DNA from: Roseobacter sp. HKCCD6576-2
GTDB lineage: Bacteria > Pseudomonadota > Alphaproteobacteria > Rhodobacterales > Rhodobacteraceae
Length of the DNA stretch: 64,000 nucleotides
Assembly: GCF_013179285.1 (NCBI RefSeq)
Contig: NZ_WVNW01000005.1
Span: 124,001-188,000, forward strand
Reading direction: 5' to 3'
Below, one piece after another: positions 8,122 through 18,999 of this stretch. The notes beneath the pieces were generated by a model that worked only from the letters and a program-made list of their open reading frames with translations, had not been told where the DNA came from and searched no databases. The position numbers and the translations under genes were made by a program. Every line of letters begins with the position of its first letter. Positions within the stretch are counted from its first letter, which is position 1.

Positions 8122-8937
8122 TTAGACCGCTTCTCGCACAGCGCTCAGAAACTGCTGCGTGCGTTCTTTCTGCGGATTGCCGAACAGCTCGGCCGGGGGG
8201 CCTTGCTCTTCGATCTTGCCGCCATAGAAGAAACAGACCCGGTCCGAGATGTCGCGCGCAAACCCCATCTGGTGAGTCACCATCAGCATGGTCAGCTTGT
8301 GTTCCGACACCAGCCCGCGAATGACGTTGGTGACCTCACCGATCACCTCCGGGTCAAGCGCCGAGGTCACCTCGTCGAACAGCATCACCTTGGGCCGCAT
8401 TGCCAGCGCGCGCGCGATGGCCACCCGCTGTTGCTGTCCGCCCGACAGGCGCGAGGGGTGCTGATCTTTCTTGCCGATCATCCCCACCAGTTCCAGAAGC
8501 TCTTCGGACCGGTCGCGCGCCTCCGCCTTCGGCATGCCCAACACATGCACCGGGCCTTCCATACAGTTTTCGAGCGCAGTCATATGCGGGAACAAGTTGA
8601 AATGCTGAAAACACATGCCGATGTCACAGCGCCGGGCCCGCAGATGGCGCGCGCTGGCGGGTACAAGTCTCCCGTTTTTCGGCATATGCGTCAGGGGCTG
8701 ACCATCGACATAGATGCAACCGCCATTGATCTGCTCCAGCGTCATCAGCATGCGCAACACGGTGGTTTTGCCGGACCCCGACGGGCCGATGATCGAGACC
8801 ATTTCGCCCTCCGCCACATCCAGATCGAGGTCGTCGAGCACGGTCAGCGCGCCATAAGCTTTGCGCACTTTGCGAAACCGGACCATCGGTGTTGCGTCGC
8901 CTGTGAGTTCAAGCGGGAAATCTGAAAGGGTTTCCAT
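8122..8937 (-). CDS. ehuA: ABC transporter ATP-binding protein, EhuA-like
   Basis: A 271-residue ATPase of the polar amino acid importer type. Walker A GPSGSGKTT, signature LSGGQQQR, Walker B VMLFDEVTSALDPE and the H-loop MVTHQMGF are all present. The insert LTHMPKNGRLVPA after the first strand is typical of EhuA from ectoine/hydroxyectoine importers. The ATG at 8937 starts 5 bases past the EhuD stop, with GGGAC 9 bases upstream; an ATG at 8967 inside ehuD is also possible. It should couple ATP hydrolysis to the EhuC/EhuD membrane pair in the inner membrane. Confidence 0.88.
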   Translation of the reverse strand: METLSDFPLELTGDATPMVRFRKVRKAYGALTVLDDLDLDVAEGEMVSIIGPSGSGKTTVLRMLMTLEQINGGCIYVDGQPLTHMPKNGRLVPASARHLRARRCDIGMCFQHFNLFPHMTALENCMEGPVHVLGMPKAEARDRSEELLELVGMIGKKDQHPSRLSGGQQQRVAIARALAMRPKVMLFDEVTSALDPEVIGEVTNVIRGLVSEHKLTMLMVTHQMGFARDISDRVCFFYGGKIEEQGPPAELFGNPQKERTQQFLSAVREAV

Positions 8938-8941
8938 TGTC

Positions 8942-9607
8942 TTATAGTCCCATTTTGCGGCGCACATAGCCTTCGAAGAGCCGGATCAGGCCCGCCGCAG
9001 GCAGTGAGATTGCTAGGAAGATCAGGCCGACAAGTGTGTACGGCTCGAAAAAGCGATAATGCTCGGACCCGATCGCATTGGCAGTGTGGATCAACTCTGT
9101 CACCCCGATCACCGATAACATCGGCGTGTCTTTGAAGATGCCCACCAGATAGTTGCCGAGCCCTGAGATCGCGGGCGGGATCGCCTGCGGGATGATCACC
9201 CGGCGATAGGTCTGAAACGTGGTCATGTTGAGCGCGGTCGCGGCCTCCCACTGGCCGCGCGCGACGCTGTCGATGCCGCCGCGATAGACCTCGGACAGGT
9301 AGCAGGCATAGTGCAGCCCGATCGCGATCATGCCCGAGGTCCAGGGGCTGAGCCGGATACCGAATTGCGGCCCGACAAAGAAAATGAAGAAGATCTGCAA
9401 CAGAAGCGGGGTGGAGCGGATGAACTCCACAAATTCCCGCACCACGAAGGTCAGCCCGCGGTAAGGCGTGCGCTGTGCCAGCGCCAGCACGAGGCCAAGA
9501 ACGACGGCAATCGCGTAGCCGCCGCCTGCGGCCAACAGCGTGTTGCCGGTGGCCTCGATCAGACGGGGTAGGATTTCCCAGACAAACTCCCAACGCCATT
9601 CCAGCAT
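8942..9607 (-). CDS. ehuD: ABC transporter permease, EhuD-like
   Basis: A 221-residue membrane protein with about five transmembrane segments and the HisM-type permease motif around EFVEFIRSTPLLLQIFFIFF and the EAA loop WEAATALNMTTFQTYRRVIIPQA. Sequence pattern and gene order (B-C-D-A) match EhuD of ectoine importers. It begins 3 bp after the stop of ehuC, so the pair is translationally linked and should form the heterodimeric channel. Confidence 0.87.
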   Translation of the reverse strand: MLEWRWEFVWEILPRLIEATGNTLLAAGGGYAIAVVLGLVLALAQRTPYRGLTFVVREFVEFIRSTPLLLQIFFIFFVGPQFGIRLSPWTSGMIAIGLHYACYLSEVYRGGIDSVARGQWEAATALNMTTFQTYRRVIIPQAIPPAISGLGNYLVGIFKDTPMLSVIGVTELIHTANAIGSEHYRFFEPYTLVGLIFLAISLPAAGLIRLFEGYVRRKMGL

Positions 9608-9610
9608 CGC

Positions 9611-10276
9611 TCAACTCCTCCCCATCTTGCGGGACATGTGGCGCTCCAGCCAGCGCATGAAGGGCGTGACCATGAAACGTGCCAGGATGTAGTAGATGAT
9701 CAGGGCCGTCCCGAAGATCTGCGCCGACAGGAAGGTCGTGTTGTTGATCTGGCGCGCCTCAAACATCAGGTCCGTGACCGAGATCAGCGAGACCAGGGCT
9801 GTGCCTTTCAGCAGCTCGATCATCAGATTGCCCCAGGGCGGCAGCATATTGACCAGCGCCTGCGGCAGGATGATCCGGCGCATCCGTTGGGCGGGGCTCA
9901 TGTTAAGCGCCAGCGCAGCTTCCCATTGGCCCTTGGGCACCGACAGGATGCCGCCGCGCACCAGCTCCGCGCCATATGCACCGATATTCATGCTGACGGC
10001 GAGATAGCCTGCGGTGAACTTCTCCACCGTGATCCCGAAGAGCGGCAGGACAAAGAAGATCCAGTAGAGCTGCACCAGAAGCGAGGTGCCGCGAAAGAAC
10101 TCAATATAGGTGATCGCCGTGCCGCGCATGAGCCGGTTTTCAGAGAGCTTCATCAACCCCATCACCAGCGAAATGGCGATGCCGAGCACAGCCGCGAGCA
10201 AGAACTGGGCCACGGTGATGCCGGTCCCAGAAAGAAGCCTAGGCCAGTATTGTAGTAGAAATTCGGTAAACGACAT
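9611..10276 (-). CDS. ehuC: ABC transporter permease, EhuC-like
   Basis: A 221-residue HisQ/HisM-type permease with the EFFRGTSLLVQLYWIFF segment and an EAA loop (WEAALALNMSPAQRMRRIILPQA). The ATG at 10276 is preferred over a GTG at 10285 because AGGTGGGG lies 5 bases upstream. It follows ehuB after a 66-bp gap that contains a stable stem-loop, so expression is probably lower than that of the binding protein. Substrate range is inferred from the EhuB-like partner. Confidence 0.87.
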   Translation of the reverse strand: MSFTEFLLQYWPRLLSGTGITVAQFLLAAVLGIAISLVMGLMKLSENRLMRGTAITYIEFFRGTSLLVQLYWIFFVLPLFGITVEKFTAGYLAVSMNIGAYGAELVRGGILSVPKGQWEAALALNMSPAQRMRRIILPQALVNMLPPWGNLMIELLKGTALVSLISVTDLMFEARQINNTTFLSAQIFGTALIIYYILARFMVTPFMRWLERHMSRKMGRS

Positions 10277-10301
10277 CGGCCCCACCTGTCCGCGCGTGTA
10301 A

Positions 10302-10334
10302 GGCAGCGGCGTGGCCTGCTGGCCCGCCGCCGCC
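10302..10334 (-). other. Stem-loop between ehuB and ehuC
   Basis: On the minus strand a 10-bp stem (arms at 10325-10334 and 10302-10311, one G-U pair) with a 13-base loop follows the ehuB stop by about 8 bases. No U-run follows. It is likely to protect the ehuB 3' end or reduce read-through, so that more binding protein than permease is made. Confidence 0.5.
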
Positions 10335-10342
10335 TGTTTTGA

Positions 10343-11188
10343 TCAGCGGTTTGCGCAGACCCATTCCGCCGTCCGGTCTCCCGGCAAATGCGAGGCGGTG
10401 AACCCGTATTCCTCGACCGAGGCCAGCATTTCTTCGGTACCGACATAGTCCGCCAGCGCAGCGTTGAACTGTTCCATGAAATCGGTGTCGTTGAAGCGGA
10501 ACCCAATACCGACCCAATTCAGCGTCCATTCCGGCAGGTCTTGCGGATTGGTCACGTCGATCGTGCCGCCGGATTGCTCGGCCAGATAATCGGCTTCGAA
10601 ATAGGTCAGAGCGGCGGCATCGGCCCGCCCGGCGCGCACAGCGGCCAGCGCTTCGCTTGGCCCAGGCACCTGCATCAATTGATCATCACCGATGCCTTCG
10701 CGGCGCGCAGCCTCAATGGTGTTATACCCCGCAGGTGCCACCAGCATCGCGCCTTGTTCCAGCACATCCTGGTAGTTGTTGAGACCCATCGGGTTGCCCG
10801 CCGGGACGATGAACGCATCGCCCATCGATCCGATCGGCTCGGAAAAGGCGATGTTTTCGCAGCGGCTGTTGAGGATATAAAGCCCGCCCGTGATCAGATC
10901 ATAGCGCCCGGCCTGCAGGCCGGGGATCAGACCCGCCCAATCGGTCACGTTGGTTTCGATATTCGTGATGCCCATCTCGGCCAGAATGCCGATGGCGATT
11001 TCGTTCACGAAACCTTTCGCCTCGCCGTTCTCATCGGGGTAACCCCAGATCGGCACATTCGAGAAGCCGATACGGATCGGCTCTCCGGCTTCGATCCGGT
11101 CGGTCAGCGGGCCCGCAATCGCAGACGCAGCTGTCCCCAAAACGACAAGCCCCGCGGCGATGGACAGTTTGGTTGGTGTCATTGGCAT
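10343..11188 (-). CDS. ehuB: ABC transporter substrate-binding protein, EhuB-like
   Basis: A 281-residue periplasmic protein with a signal peptide at residues 1-26 (LSIAAGLVVLGTAASAIAG). The mature part is a cluster-3 amino acid binding protein: IRIGFSNVPIWGY, GLIPGLQAGRYDLITGGLYI, RCENIAFSEPIGSMGDAF. The RC...FSEP pattern and the partner genes match EhuB, the ectoine/5-hydroxyectoine receptor. The ATG at 11188 has a strong GGAGGT upstream and fits the signal peptide; the frame is open further upstream but without such a start. It heads the minus-strand operon and is divergent from an Lrp/AsnC regulator. The real ligand may be ectoine or another compact diamino acid. Confidence 0.85.
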   Translation of the reverse strand: MPMTPTKLSIAAGLVVLGTAASAIAGPLTDRIEAGEPIRIGFSNVPIWGYPDENGEAKGFVNEIAIGILAEMGITNIETNVTDWAGLIPGLQAGRYDLITGGLYILNSRCENIAFSEPIGSMGDAFIVPAGNPMGLNNYQDVLEQGAMLVAPAGYNTIEAARREGIGDDQLMQVPGPSEALAAVRAGRADAAALTYFEADYLAEQSGGTIDVTNPQDLPEWTLNWVGIGFRFNDTDFMEQFNAALADYVGTEEMLASVEEYGFTASHLPGDRTAEWVCANR

Positions 11189-11443
11189 TGTTACCTCCGT
11201 GCCTGAGGTGGCTTGGGGAACGTGCAAAGCACATCCGCACAAGGCACCTGTCGGCAAAGCAAAGCGCCAGAGAGAGGGGCGCCAACGCTCAGACAAACAG
11301 GTCTCGTACCACCAGTCTTTTTGCGCAGTTTCTTTTTCTCGCACCGATGATCGTAGGAAGGCTTCGCGAGGCAAGACGTCGATTTTCGCGGCAAGGCGAT
11401 AAAAAACGTTGTTATGAGAGCCAGACATGATCTTTATGTGACC
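11189..11443. promoter_or_regulatory. Divergent control region between ehuB and the AsnC regulator
   Basis: The 255 bases between the two divergent starts must contain the promoters of the importer operon and of the regulator gene. The sequence has A/T-rich tracts (TTTTTGCGCAGTTTCTTTTTC around 11315-11339, and GATAAAAAACG around 11399) that stand out in this GC-rich DNA and could be promoter or Lrp-type binding elements. I could not define exact boxes. Confidence 0.45.
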
Positions 11444-11893
11444 ATGGACGACAAAGACTTAGAGATTCTCACCCTCGTGCAATCCAACGCGCGCCTGACC
11501 GCAGAAGCGATCGGGTTCGAGATTGGCCTGTCACCCCCGGCCGTGCAGAAACGCCTGAAACGGCTGCGCGAGACCGGGCTGATTGAAAAGGAAATCGCGG
11601 TCCTGTCACCGGCGAAGCTGGGCCGCGAGATGACGGTCATCGTTCAGGTCATGCTGGAACGCGAAAGCCGCGTGCGGCTTGACGCCTTCAAGCGGCGCAT
11701 GCGCAGCGCGCCTCAGGTGCAGCAATGCTATTACACCACGGGCGAGGCGGATTTCATCCTGGTCGTCGTCGTTCAGAACATCAAAGAATACGAAGAGTTC
11801 ACGCAAGAGTATTTCTTTGACGAATCCAATGTGAACCGGTTCACATCTTCGATCGTGATGGATCGCGTGAAAGTGTCGCTAGACATACTTTGA
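11444..11893 (+). CDS. Lrp/AsnC family transcriptional regulator
   Basis: A 149-residue feast/famine regulator: an N-terminal helix-turn-helix at about residues 5-60 (NARLTAEAIGFEIGLSPPAVQKRLKRL as two helices) and a C-terminal RAM effector domain (YYTTGEADFILVVVV). I took the ATG at 11444 (MDDKDLEIL, the normal Lrp beginning) over an ATG at 11414. It is divergent from ehuB, as AsnC-type genes are near ectoine catabolic operons, and very likely senses the imported compound or a diamino-acid product and controls the cluster. Confidence 0.88.
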   Translation: MDDKDLEILTLVQSNARLTAEAIGFEIGLSPPAVQKRLKRLRETGLIEKEIAVLSPAKLGREMTVIVQVMLERESRVRLDAFKRRMRSAPQVQQCYYTTGEADFILVVVVQNIKEYEEFTQEYFFDESNVNRFTSSIVMDRVKVSLDIL

Positions 11894-12248
11894 ACGCCGT
11901 ATCGTTGATCAAATCAGCCCCCTCTCGCACGGTTTTTGGTGCGGAAGCCGCCATGAGCACCGGTCGACCTGCGGCGCGAAACACAGATTGCCTCATCAAG
12001 CAACGTCGCATGGTCAATGCGCGTTGCTGACGATTGCCCGCGGTTGTCCCATCCATCTTGAAGGTCACTCGATAGACAGGACTCTCCGACCGAATACATC
12101 ATTCGGTGGAGCCCAGCCTGCTCACGGTTCCAGAAGCTCGACCCAACTGTCCCGGTGGGCCTAGACGCCTAAAGGCGGCGGCATCTGAGGCCAAAACAGC
12201 CATAGATCGCCGCCCCCTGTGACTCGACGAACTCAAACGGACCGCATC
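11894..12248. other. Intergenic stretch between two convergent operons
   Basis: About 355 bases between the AsnC-type gene and the end of gcvP. I see no convincing gene or RNA. A short CGCAC...GTGCG stem near 11926-11943 may belong to the 3' end of the regulator transcript. Confidence 0.5.
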
Positions 12249-15086
<2,838 letters not shown>

Positions 15087-15140
15087 ATCCGGGCTCTCCA
15101 GGTCTGCGGCGCAAGGCCAGTGTTCGGAACGGTCACAAGG

Positions 15141-15170
15141 ATCGCCGAGCCCTCACGAAGGTTCGGCGAT
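15141..15170 (-). other. Hairpin in the gcvH-gcvP gap
   Basis: Arms at 15160-15170 and 15141-15151 form an 8-bp stem, then one mismatch and two more pairs on the transcribed minus strand. It follows the gcvH stop (15182) by about 11 bases and has no U-run. It may be an RNA processing or stability element; the role is unproven. Confidence 0.35.
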
Positions 15171-15181
15171 GCACAAATCCG

Positions 15182-15544
15182 TCAGTCTCCGATGAAATCC
15201 TTATAGGCGGCTTCATCCATCATCTCGTCCATGGCGCTCATGTCGGCGATCTTCATTTTGAAGAACCAGGCATCGCCGGTCGGGTCTTCATTGACCATGC
15301 CGGGATTGTCCGCGAGCGGACCATTCACCTCAACGATCTCGCCGTCGAGTGGGGCCAGGATGTCAGACGCGGCCTTCACGCTCTCGATCACGACAACCTC
15401 GTCATCTTTGGCCACCTCAGTGCCCTCTTCGGGCAGTTCCACGAACACCACATCGCCCAATTGCGTCGCGGCATGTTCCGTGATGCCCACAACCACGACA
15501 TCGCCGTCGACGCGCAGCCATTCATGCTCTTCTGTGTATTTCAT
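15182..15544 (-). CDS. gcvH: Glycine cleavage system H protein
   Basis: A 120-residue lipoyl carrier. The lipoate lysine is Lys57 in [10 protein letters not shown], within the standard hammerhead fold, and the C-terminal WFFKMKI is typical. The ATG at 15544 ([10 protein letters not shown]) is the family start; upstream in-frame sequence is not coding. It begins 16 bp after the gcvT stop. Confidence 0.97.
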   Translation of the reverse strand: MKYTEEHEWLRVDGDVVVVGITEHAATQLGDVVFVELPEEGTEVAKDDEVVVIESVKAASDILAPLDGEIVEVNGPLADNPGMVNEDPTGDAWFFKMKIADMSAMDEMMDEAAYKDFIGD

Positions 15545-15560
15545 CTGTCGTCTCCCTCGC

Positions 15561-16661
15561 TCAACGTTTGTAGCTTTGCTTATAAAATGGTGTGGCGGTT
15601 TGGATGGCGGGCAAGCGCTTGCCGCGCACTTCGCCATAGATCACAGCATCGGATGAGGTGGCGCTGTCGATCAAGCCCATTGCGATCGGGCCACCCACCG
15701 ACGGGCCAAAGCCGCCCGATGTGATAACCCCGATCTCTGTGCCACCTTCCGCGCTGTCAAATAGCGGCACGCCAGCCCGCATTGGCGCGCGACCTTCTGG
15801 GCGCAGCCCGACGCGCTTGCGCGGCGCGCCATCGGCCATCTCCGCCAAAATCCGGTCCGCGCCGGGGAACCCGCCTGCGCGCGCGCCATCCGCCCTGCGC
15901 ACTTTCGAGATCGCCCAGCCAAGCCGCGCCTCGATCGGCGTAATCTCCGCGCTCAGGTCTTGGCCATAAAGCGGCAGCCCGGCTTCCAATCGCAAGCTAT
16001 CGCGTGCGCCGAGACCAATCGGCGCGACCTCATCCATCTCCAGTAACGCCCGGGCGAAAGCGTCAGCTTGGGCCTCCGGCACCGAGATTTCAAACCCGTC
16101 CTCGCCCGTATAGCCGGACCGTGACAGCCAAAGCTCCGCACCTTGCCAGCCCATCTGCGCCACATCCATGAACCGCATCTCGGCCGCCTCTGGCAGCACG
16201 CGGGCCAAAGCCGCCTCAGCCAAGGGACCTTGCAACGCCAAGAGCGCCCGGCCCTCCACCGGCTGCACACCCGAAAGATGCGCCGCGAGATGGGCGATAT
16301 CGGCGTCCTTACACGCGGCATTCATCACCAGAAACAGGTCCTCCGCACGTCGGGCGATCATCAGATCGTCAAGCACCCCACCTGCGTCATTGGTGAACAG
16401 CCCATACCGCTGCCGTCCGGGCGCCAAGTCAATCACATCGACCGGGACCAAGGCTTCAAGCGCCGCGTCCTGATCAAGCGGCAGGAGCACCTGCCCCATA
16501 TGGCTGACATCGAAGAGCCCCGCCTTCTGGCGGCACCACAAATGCTCGGCCATCACGCCGGCGGCGTATTGCACGGGCATATCATAGCCCGCAAACGGCA
16601 CGAATTTGCCGCCCAATTCGGCGTGCAGATCATGTAATGTCAGGCGCTTCAACTCGGCCAT
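15561..16661 (-). CDS. gcvT: Glycine cleavage system aminomethyltransferase, T protein
   Basis: A 366-residue T protein that moves the methylene group from H protein to tetrahydrofolate. Family motifs are clear: FDVSHMGQ near residue 50, [10 protein letters not shown] near 180 and [18 protein letters not shown] near 230. I chose the ATG at 16661 ([13 protein letters not shown]) with GGGGGAA just upstream, rather than an in-frame ATG at 16694. It is the first gene after the glycine riboswitch. Confidence 0.95.
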   Translation of the reverse strand: MAELKRLTLHDLHAELGGKFVPFAGYDMPVQYAAGVMAEHLWCRQKAGLFDVSHMGQVLLPLDQDAALEALVPVDVIDLAPGRQRYGLFTNDAGGVLDDLMIARRAEDLFLVMNAACKDADIAHLAAHLSGVQPVEGRALLALQGPLAEAALARVLPEAAEMRFMDVAQMGWQGAELWLSRSGYTGEDGFEISVPEAQADAFARALLEMDEVAPIGLGARDSLRLEAGLPLYGQDLSAEITPIEARLGWAISKVRRADGARAGGFPGADRILAEMADGAPRKRVGLRPEGRAPMRAGVPLFDSAEGGTEIGVITSGGFGPSVGGPIAMGLIDSATSSDAVIYGEVRGKRLPAIQTATPFYKQSYKR

Positions 16662-16728
16662 GTTTCCCCCGGTCACCGGGGCGCGGCCCGGCATCGTATC
16701 ACCCGCGCCTCATGCGCGCGTCTCGATG

Positions 16729-16895
16729 CCCCCTCTGTCCTTTCGCCTGAGATCGTTATCCCTTCGGCGGACGCGGTCCCCGCGCCTCTCTCCAGAGTTC
16801 TATTGCTCAAACAGGTCCCTGTTGCCTGAGAGTTTACCGGGGCGGTTGCTCCTTCGGCACCGGCGCATGCGCCAGCTTCTCCCTGCCTGAACTGC
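16729..16895 (-). ncRNA. Tandem glycine riboswitch upstream of gcvTHP
   Basis: Read on the minus strand, two glycine aptamers lie in series. The first has GGAGAAGC, then GCCGAAGGAGCAACC and CTCTCAGGCAACAGGGACC. The second has TGGAGAG, then CGCCGAAGGGATAAC and CTCAGGCGAAAGGACAGAG. These are the conserved cores of the gcvT (glycine) riboswitch, ending about 68 bases before the gcvT ATG. Binding of glycine usually switches the cleavage operon on. The two-aptamer layout is the common form. Confidence 0.93.
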
Positions 16896-16969
16896 GCCCA
16901 AAATACCCAGATTTTTGATTCCGGCAAGGGGCTTGCATGCCGCCGTATGCCGGCTCAAAACTACCGCCC

Positions 16970-17530
16970 ATGTCCGACCCCTTCTTTTTTGGCTATGGCA
17001 GCCTGGTTAATCGCGCCACCCATGCCTATCCACGCGCGACCAAAGCGCGAGTATCGGGCTGGGGGCGTGCTTGGCGCGGCACGCGGCTGAGGCGCGTGGC
17101 GTATCTAACGGCGGTCGAGATGCCGGGGGCCGAGATCGACGGGCTGATCGCAGCGGTGCCTGGTGCGGATTGGGCCGCTCTCGATGCGCGCGAACGGGCT
17201 TATGCCCGCCATCAGGTGGCAGAGATCAGCCATAACCATGAAGACAGCGTCGCGGTGCAGATCTACAAAGTTGAGCCACACCACGAAGCCGATGGGGAAG
17301 ATCACCCGATCCTGCTCAGCTATCTCGATACGGTGGTTCAGGGCTATCTGCGGGAGTTCGGCACAAACGGCGCCGCGCAGTTTTTTCACACGACCATCGG
17401 CTGGGAGCTGTCGATCCTTAATGATCGCGCCGCCCCTATCTACCCACGTGCACAACCGCTTGAGGCCGATGAACGGCGCTTCGTCGATAATCAGCTTGAG
17501 AGCCTATCGACGGTGGTGAAACAGTTGTAG
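16970..17530 (+). CDS. Gamma-glutamylcyclotransferase-like protein
   Basis: A 186-residue protein with the FFGYGSLVN motif at residues 5-13, the substrate-binding loop of the gamma-glutamylcyclotransferase (BtrG/GGCT) fold. Such enzymes release 5-oxoproline from gamma-glutamyl amines. I chose the ATG at 16970 (MSDPFFFGYG) over an ATG at 16937. Its last 27 bases overlap the 3' end of the convergent MATE gene. The substrate is unknown. Confidence 0.75.
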   Translation: MSDPFFFGYGSLVNRATHAYPRATKARVSGWGRAWRGTRLRRVAYLTAVEMPGAEIDGLIAAVPGADWAALDARERAYARHQVAEISHNHEDSVAVQIYKVEPHHEADGEDHPILLSYLDTVVQGYLREFGTNGAAQFFHTTIGWELSILNDRAAPIYPRAQPLEADERRFVDNQLESLSTVVKQL

Positions 17531-18895
17531 CTGCCGCGCCTGACGCTGAAAGACCCCGGGCGCGGCCACCGCCTCTTGTTTGCCGATAACCCGAAGCGCC
17601 AGCCAAAGCGAGATCAACCCAAAGATCAGCCCGCCCACCGCTTGGCCAATCAAGACGCCCGCTGCGCCAAACCAGGACGCGAAAAGGATCACCAGAGGGA
17701 CCGTGCCCAATGTGTGGCGACCCCAATTGATCCAGGTTGAATAATAGGGATGGCCGAGATTGTTGAACGCCGCGTTCGAGACAAAGATCATCCCGTTGAA
17801 GAAGAAGGCCAGCGCCAGCGGGCCGCAGAACAGGAACACCAGATCGCGGGTGATGCCAGACGCTTGGAACAAATCCGCAATCGGCCCACGTATCGCGAAC
17901 AGAACGGCGGTCACCAAGATCACCACAAGCGCTGTAAACACCATGCCATCGCGATAGGCGCGCCGCACCCGGTCATAATCCTTGGCCCCGTAATTCTGCC
18001 CGATGATCGGCCCGATGGCTCCCGACAGCGCGAAGATCACCCCGAAGGCGACTGGTGTCAGACGCGCGACGATCGCCATACCGGCAACTGCCTCCTCGCC
18101 ATAGCTCGCCATGGAACGGGTGACATAGGCTTGACCAATCGGGGTCGCGAGTTGAGTCAGGATCGCAGGAAAAGCCAAGGTCACAACCGGACTCAAATCA
18201 AGCCGCATCTCCGGCAGGTTTGGGCGGCCAAAGCCTCCGTAATAGCGCATGATCGGGATCAATGCCGTGGCCGCAATGGTCAGCCGTGCGGCGACCGAGG
18301 CCAGTGCGGCCCCGGTCAGTTCCAAGTCCAAGCCGAAGATCAAAATCGGGTCCAAAACCGCATTGACCAGCCCGCCCCAGATCGTCGCCATCATCGCCCG
18401 CCTGGCATCGCCATGGGCGCGCAGGATCGCACCACCAACCATCCCGACCAAGAGGAAGGGCAGCGATGGGATAATGATCTGCAAATAGTCGACAGCAAGC
18501 TCTTGCGTCTCGCCGCTCGCGCCAACCAGGGCCGTCAGACCGGCCAGGTTCGTCCAGACGATGGCGCTAAAAATCGCGCCGAACACCACACCGAAGATCA
18601 ACGTGTTGGTGGCCCGCCGCTGCGCCAGCGCCTCGTCGCCTTCGCCCAAGGCCCGCGCCACCAAAGCGCCACCAGCAATGGCCATCCCGATCCCAAAGGA
18701 GGTGGTGAAGAACAGAATTGCGCCTGCATATCCCACGGCAGCGGCCAGTTCCGCCTTGCCCAGCATCGAGATGAAAATCATGTCAACAAAATCGACCAGG
18801 AACACCGCCATCAACCCGATCGTCGCAGTGAGCGACATCACCGAGATATGCCGGAACAGATTTCCGCTCAGGAATTTCGCCTGTGCTTGTGCCAT
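17504..18895 (-). CDS. MATE family multidrug/cation antiporter
   Basis: A 463-residue inner-membrane protein with about twelve hydrophobic segments in two homologous halves, as in NorM/DinF exporters. The N-terminal part (LSGNLFRHISVMSLTATIG) and the AALASVAARL region fit the family. It should export cationic drugs or metabolites in exchange for H+ or Na+. Its 3' end overlaps that of the cyclotransferase-like gene on the other strand by 27 bp. The drug range cannot be read from sequence. Confidence 0.88.
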   Translation of the reverse strand: MAQAQAKFLSGNLFRHISVMSLTATIGLMAVFLVDFVDMIFISMLGKAELAAAVGYAGAILFFTTSFGIGMAIAGGALVARALGEGDEALAQRRATNTLIFGVVFGAIFSAIVWTNLAGLTALVGASGETQELAVDYLQIIIPSLPFLLVGMVGGAILRAHGDARRAMMATIWGGLVNAVLDPILIFGLDLELTGAALASVAARLTIAATALIPIMRYYGGFGRPNLPEMRLDLSPVVTLAFPAILTQLATPIGQAYVTRSMASYGEEAVAGMAIVARLTPVAFGVIFALSGAIGPIIGQNYGAKDYDRVRRAYRDGMVFTALVVILVTAVLFAIRGPIADLFQASGITRDLVFLFCGPLALAFFFNGMIFVSNAAFNNLGHPYYSTWINWGRHTLGTVPLVILFASWFGAAGVLIGQAVGGLIFGLISLWLALRVIGKQEAVAAPGVFQRQARQLQLFHHRR

Positions 18896-18954
18896 CGCGC
18901 GTCCCTTCGCCCTAGCCGTGGCATGGATGACGCGCGCGGGCCAGAGATTTTAAT

Positions 18955-18986
18955 GCCTCCGGCGGGGATATTTTTGAAGCAGAGAA
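18955..18986. repeat. 32-bp intergenic repeat, copy 1
   Basis: The segment beginning GCCTCCGGCGGGGATA sits between the MATE start and the gltX stop. Its reverse complement matches 33486-33517 at 30 of 32 positions. The element has no coding role and lies in both cases beside the 3' end of a gene. Confidence 0.7.
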
Positions 18987-18999
18987 GTCCGCTCTGCGT

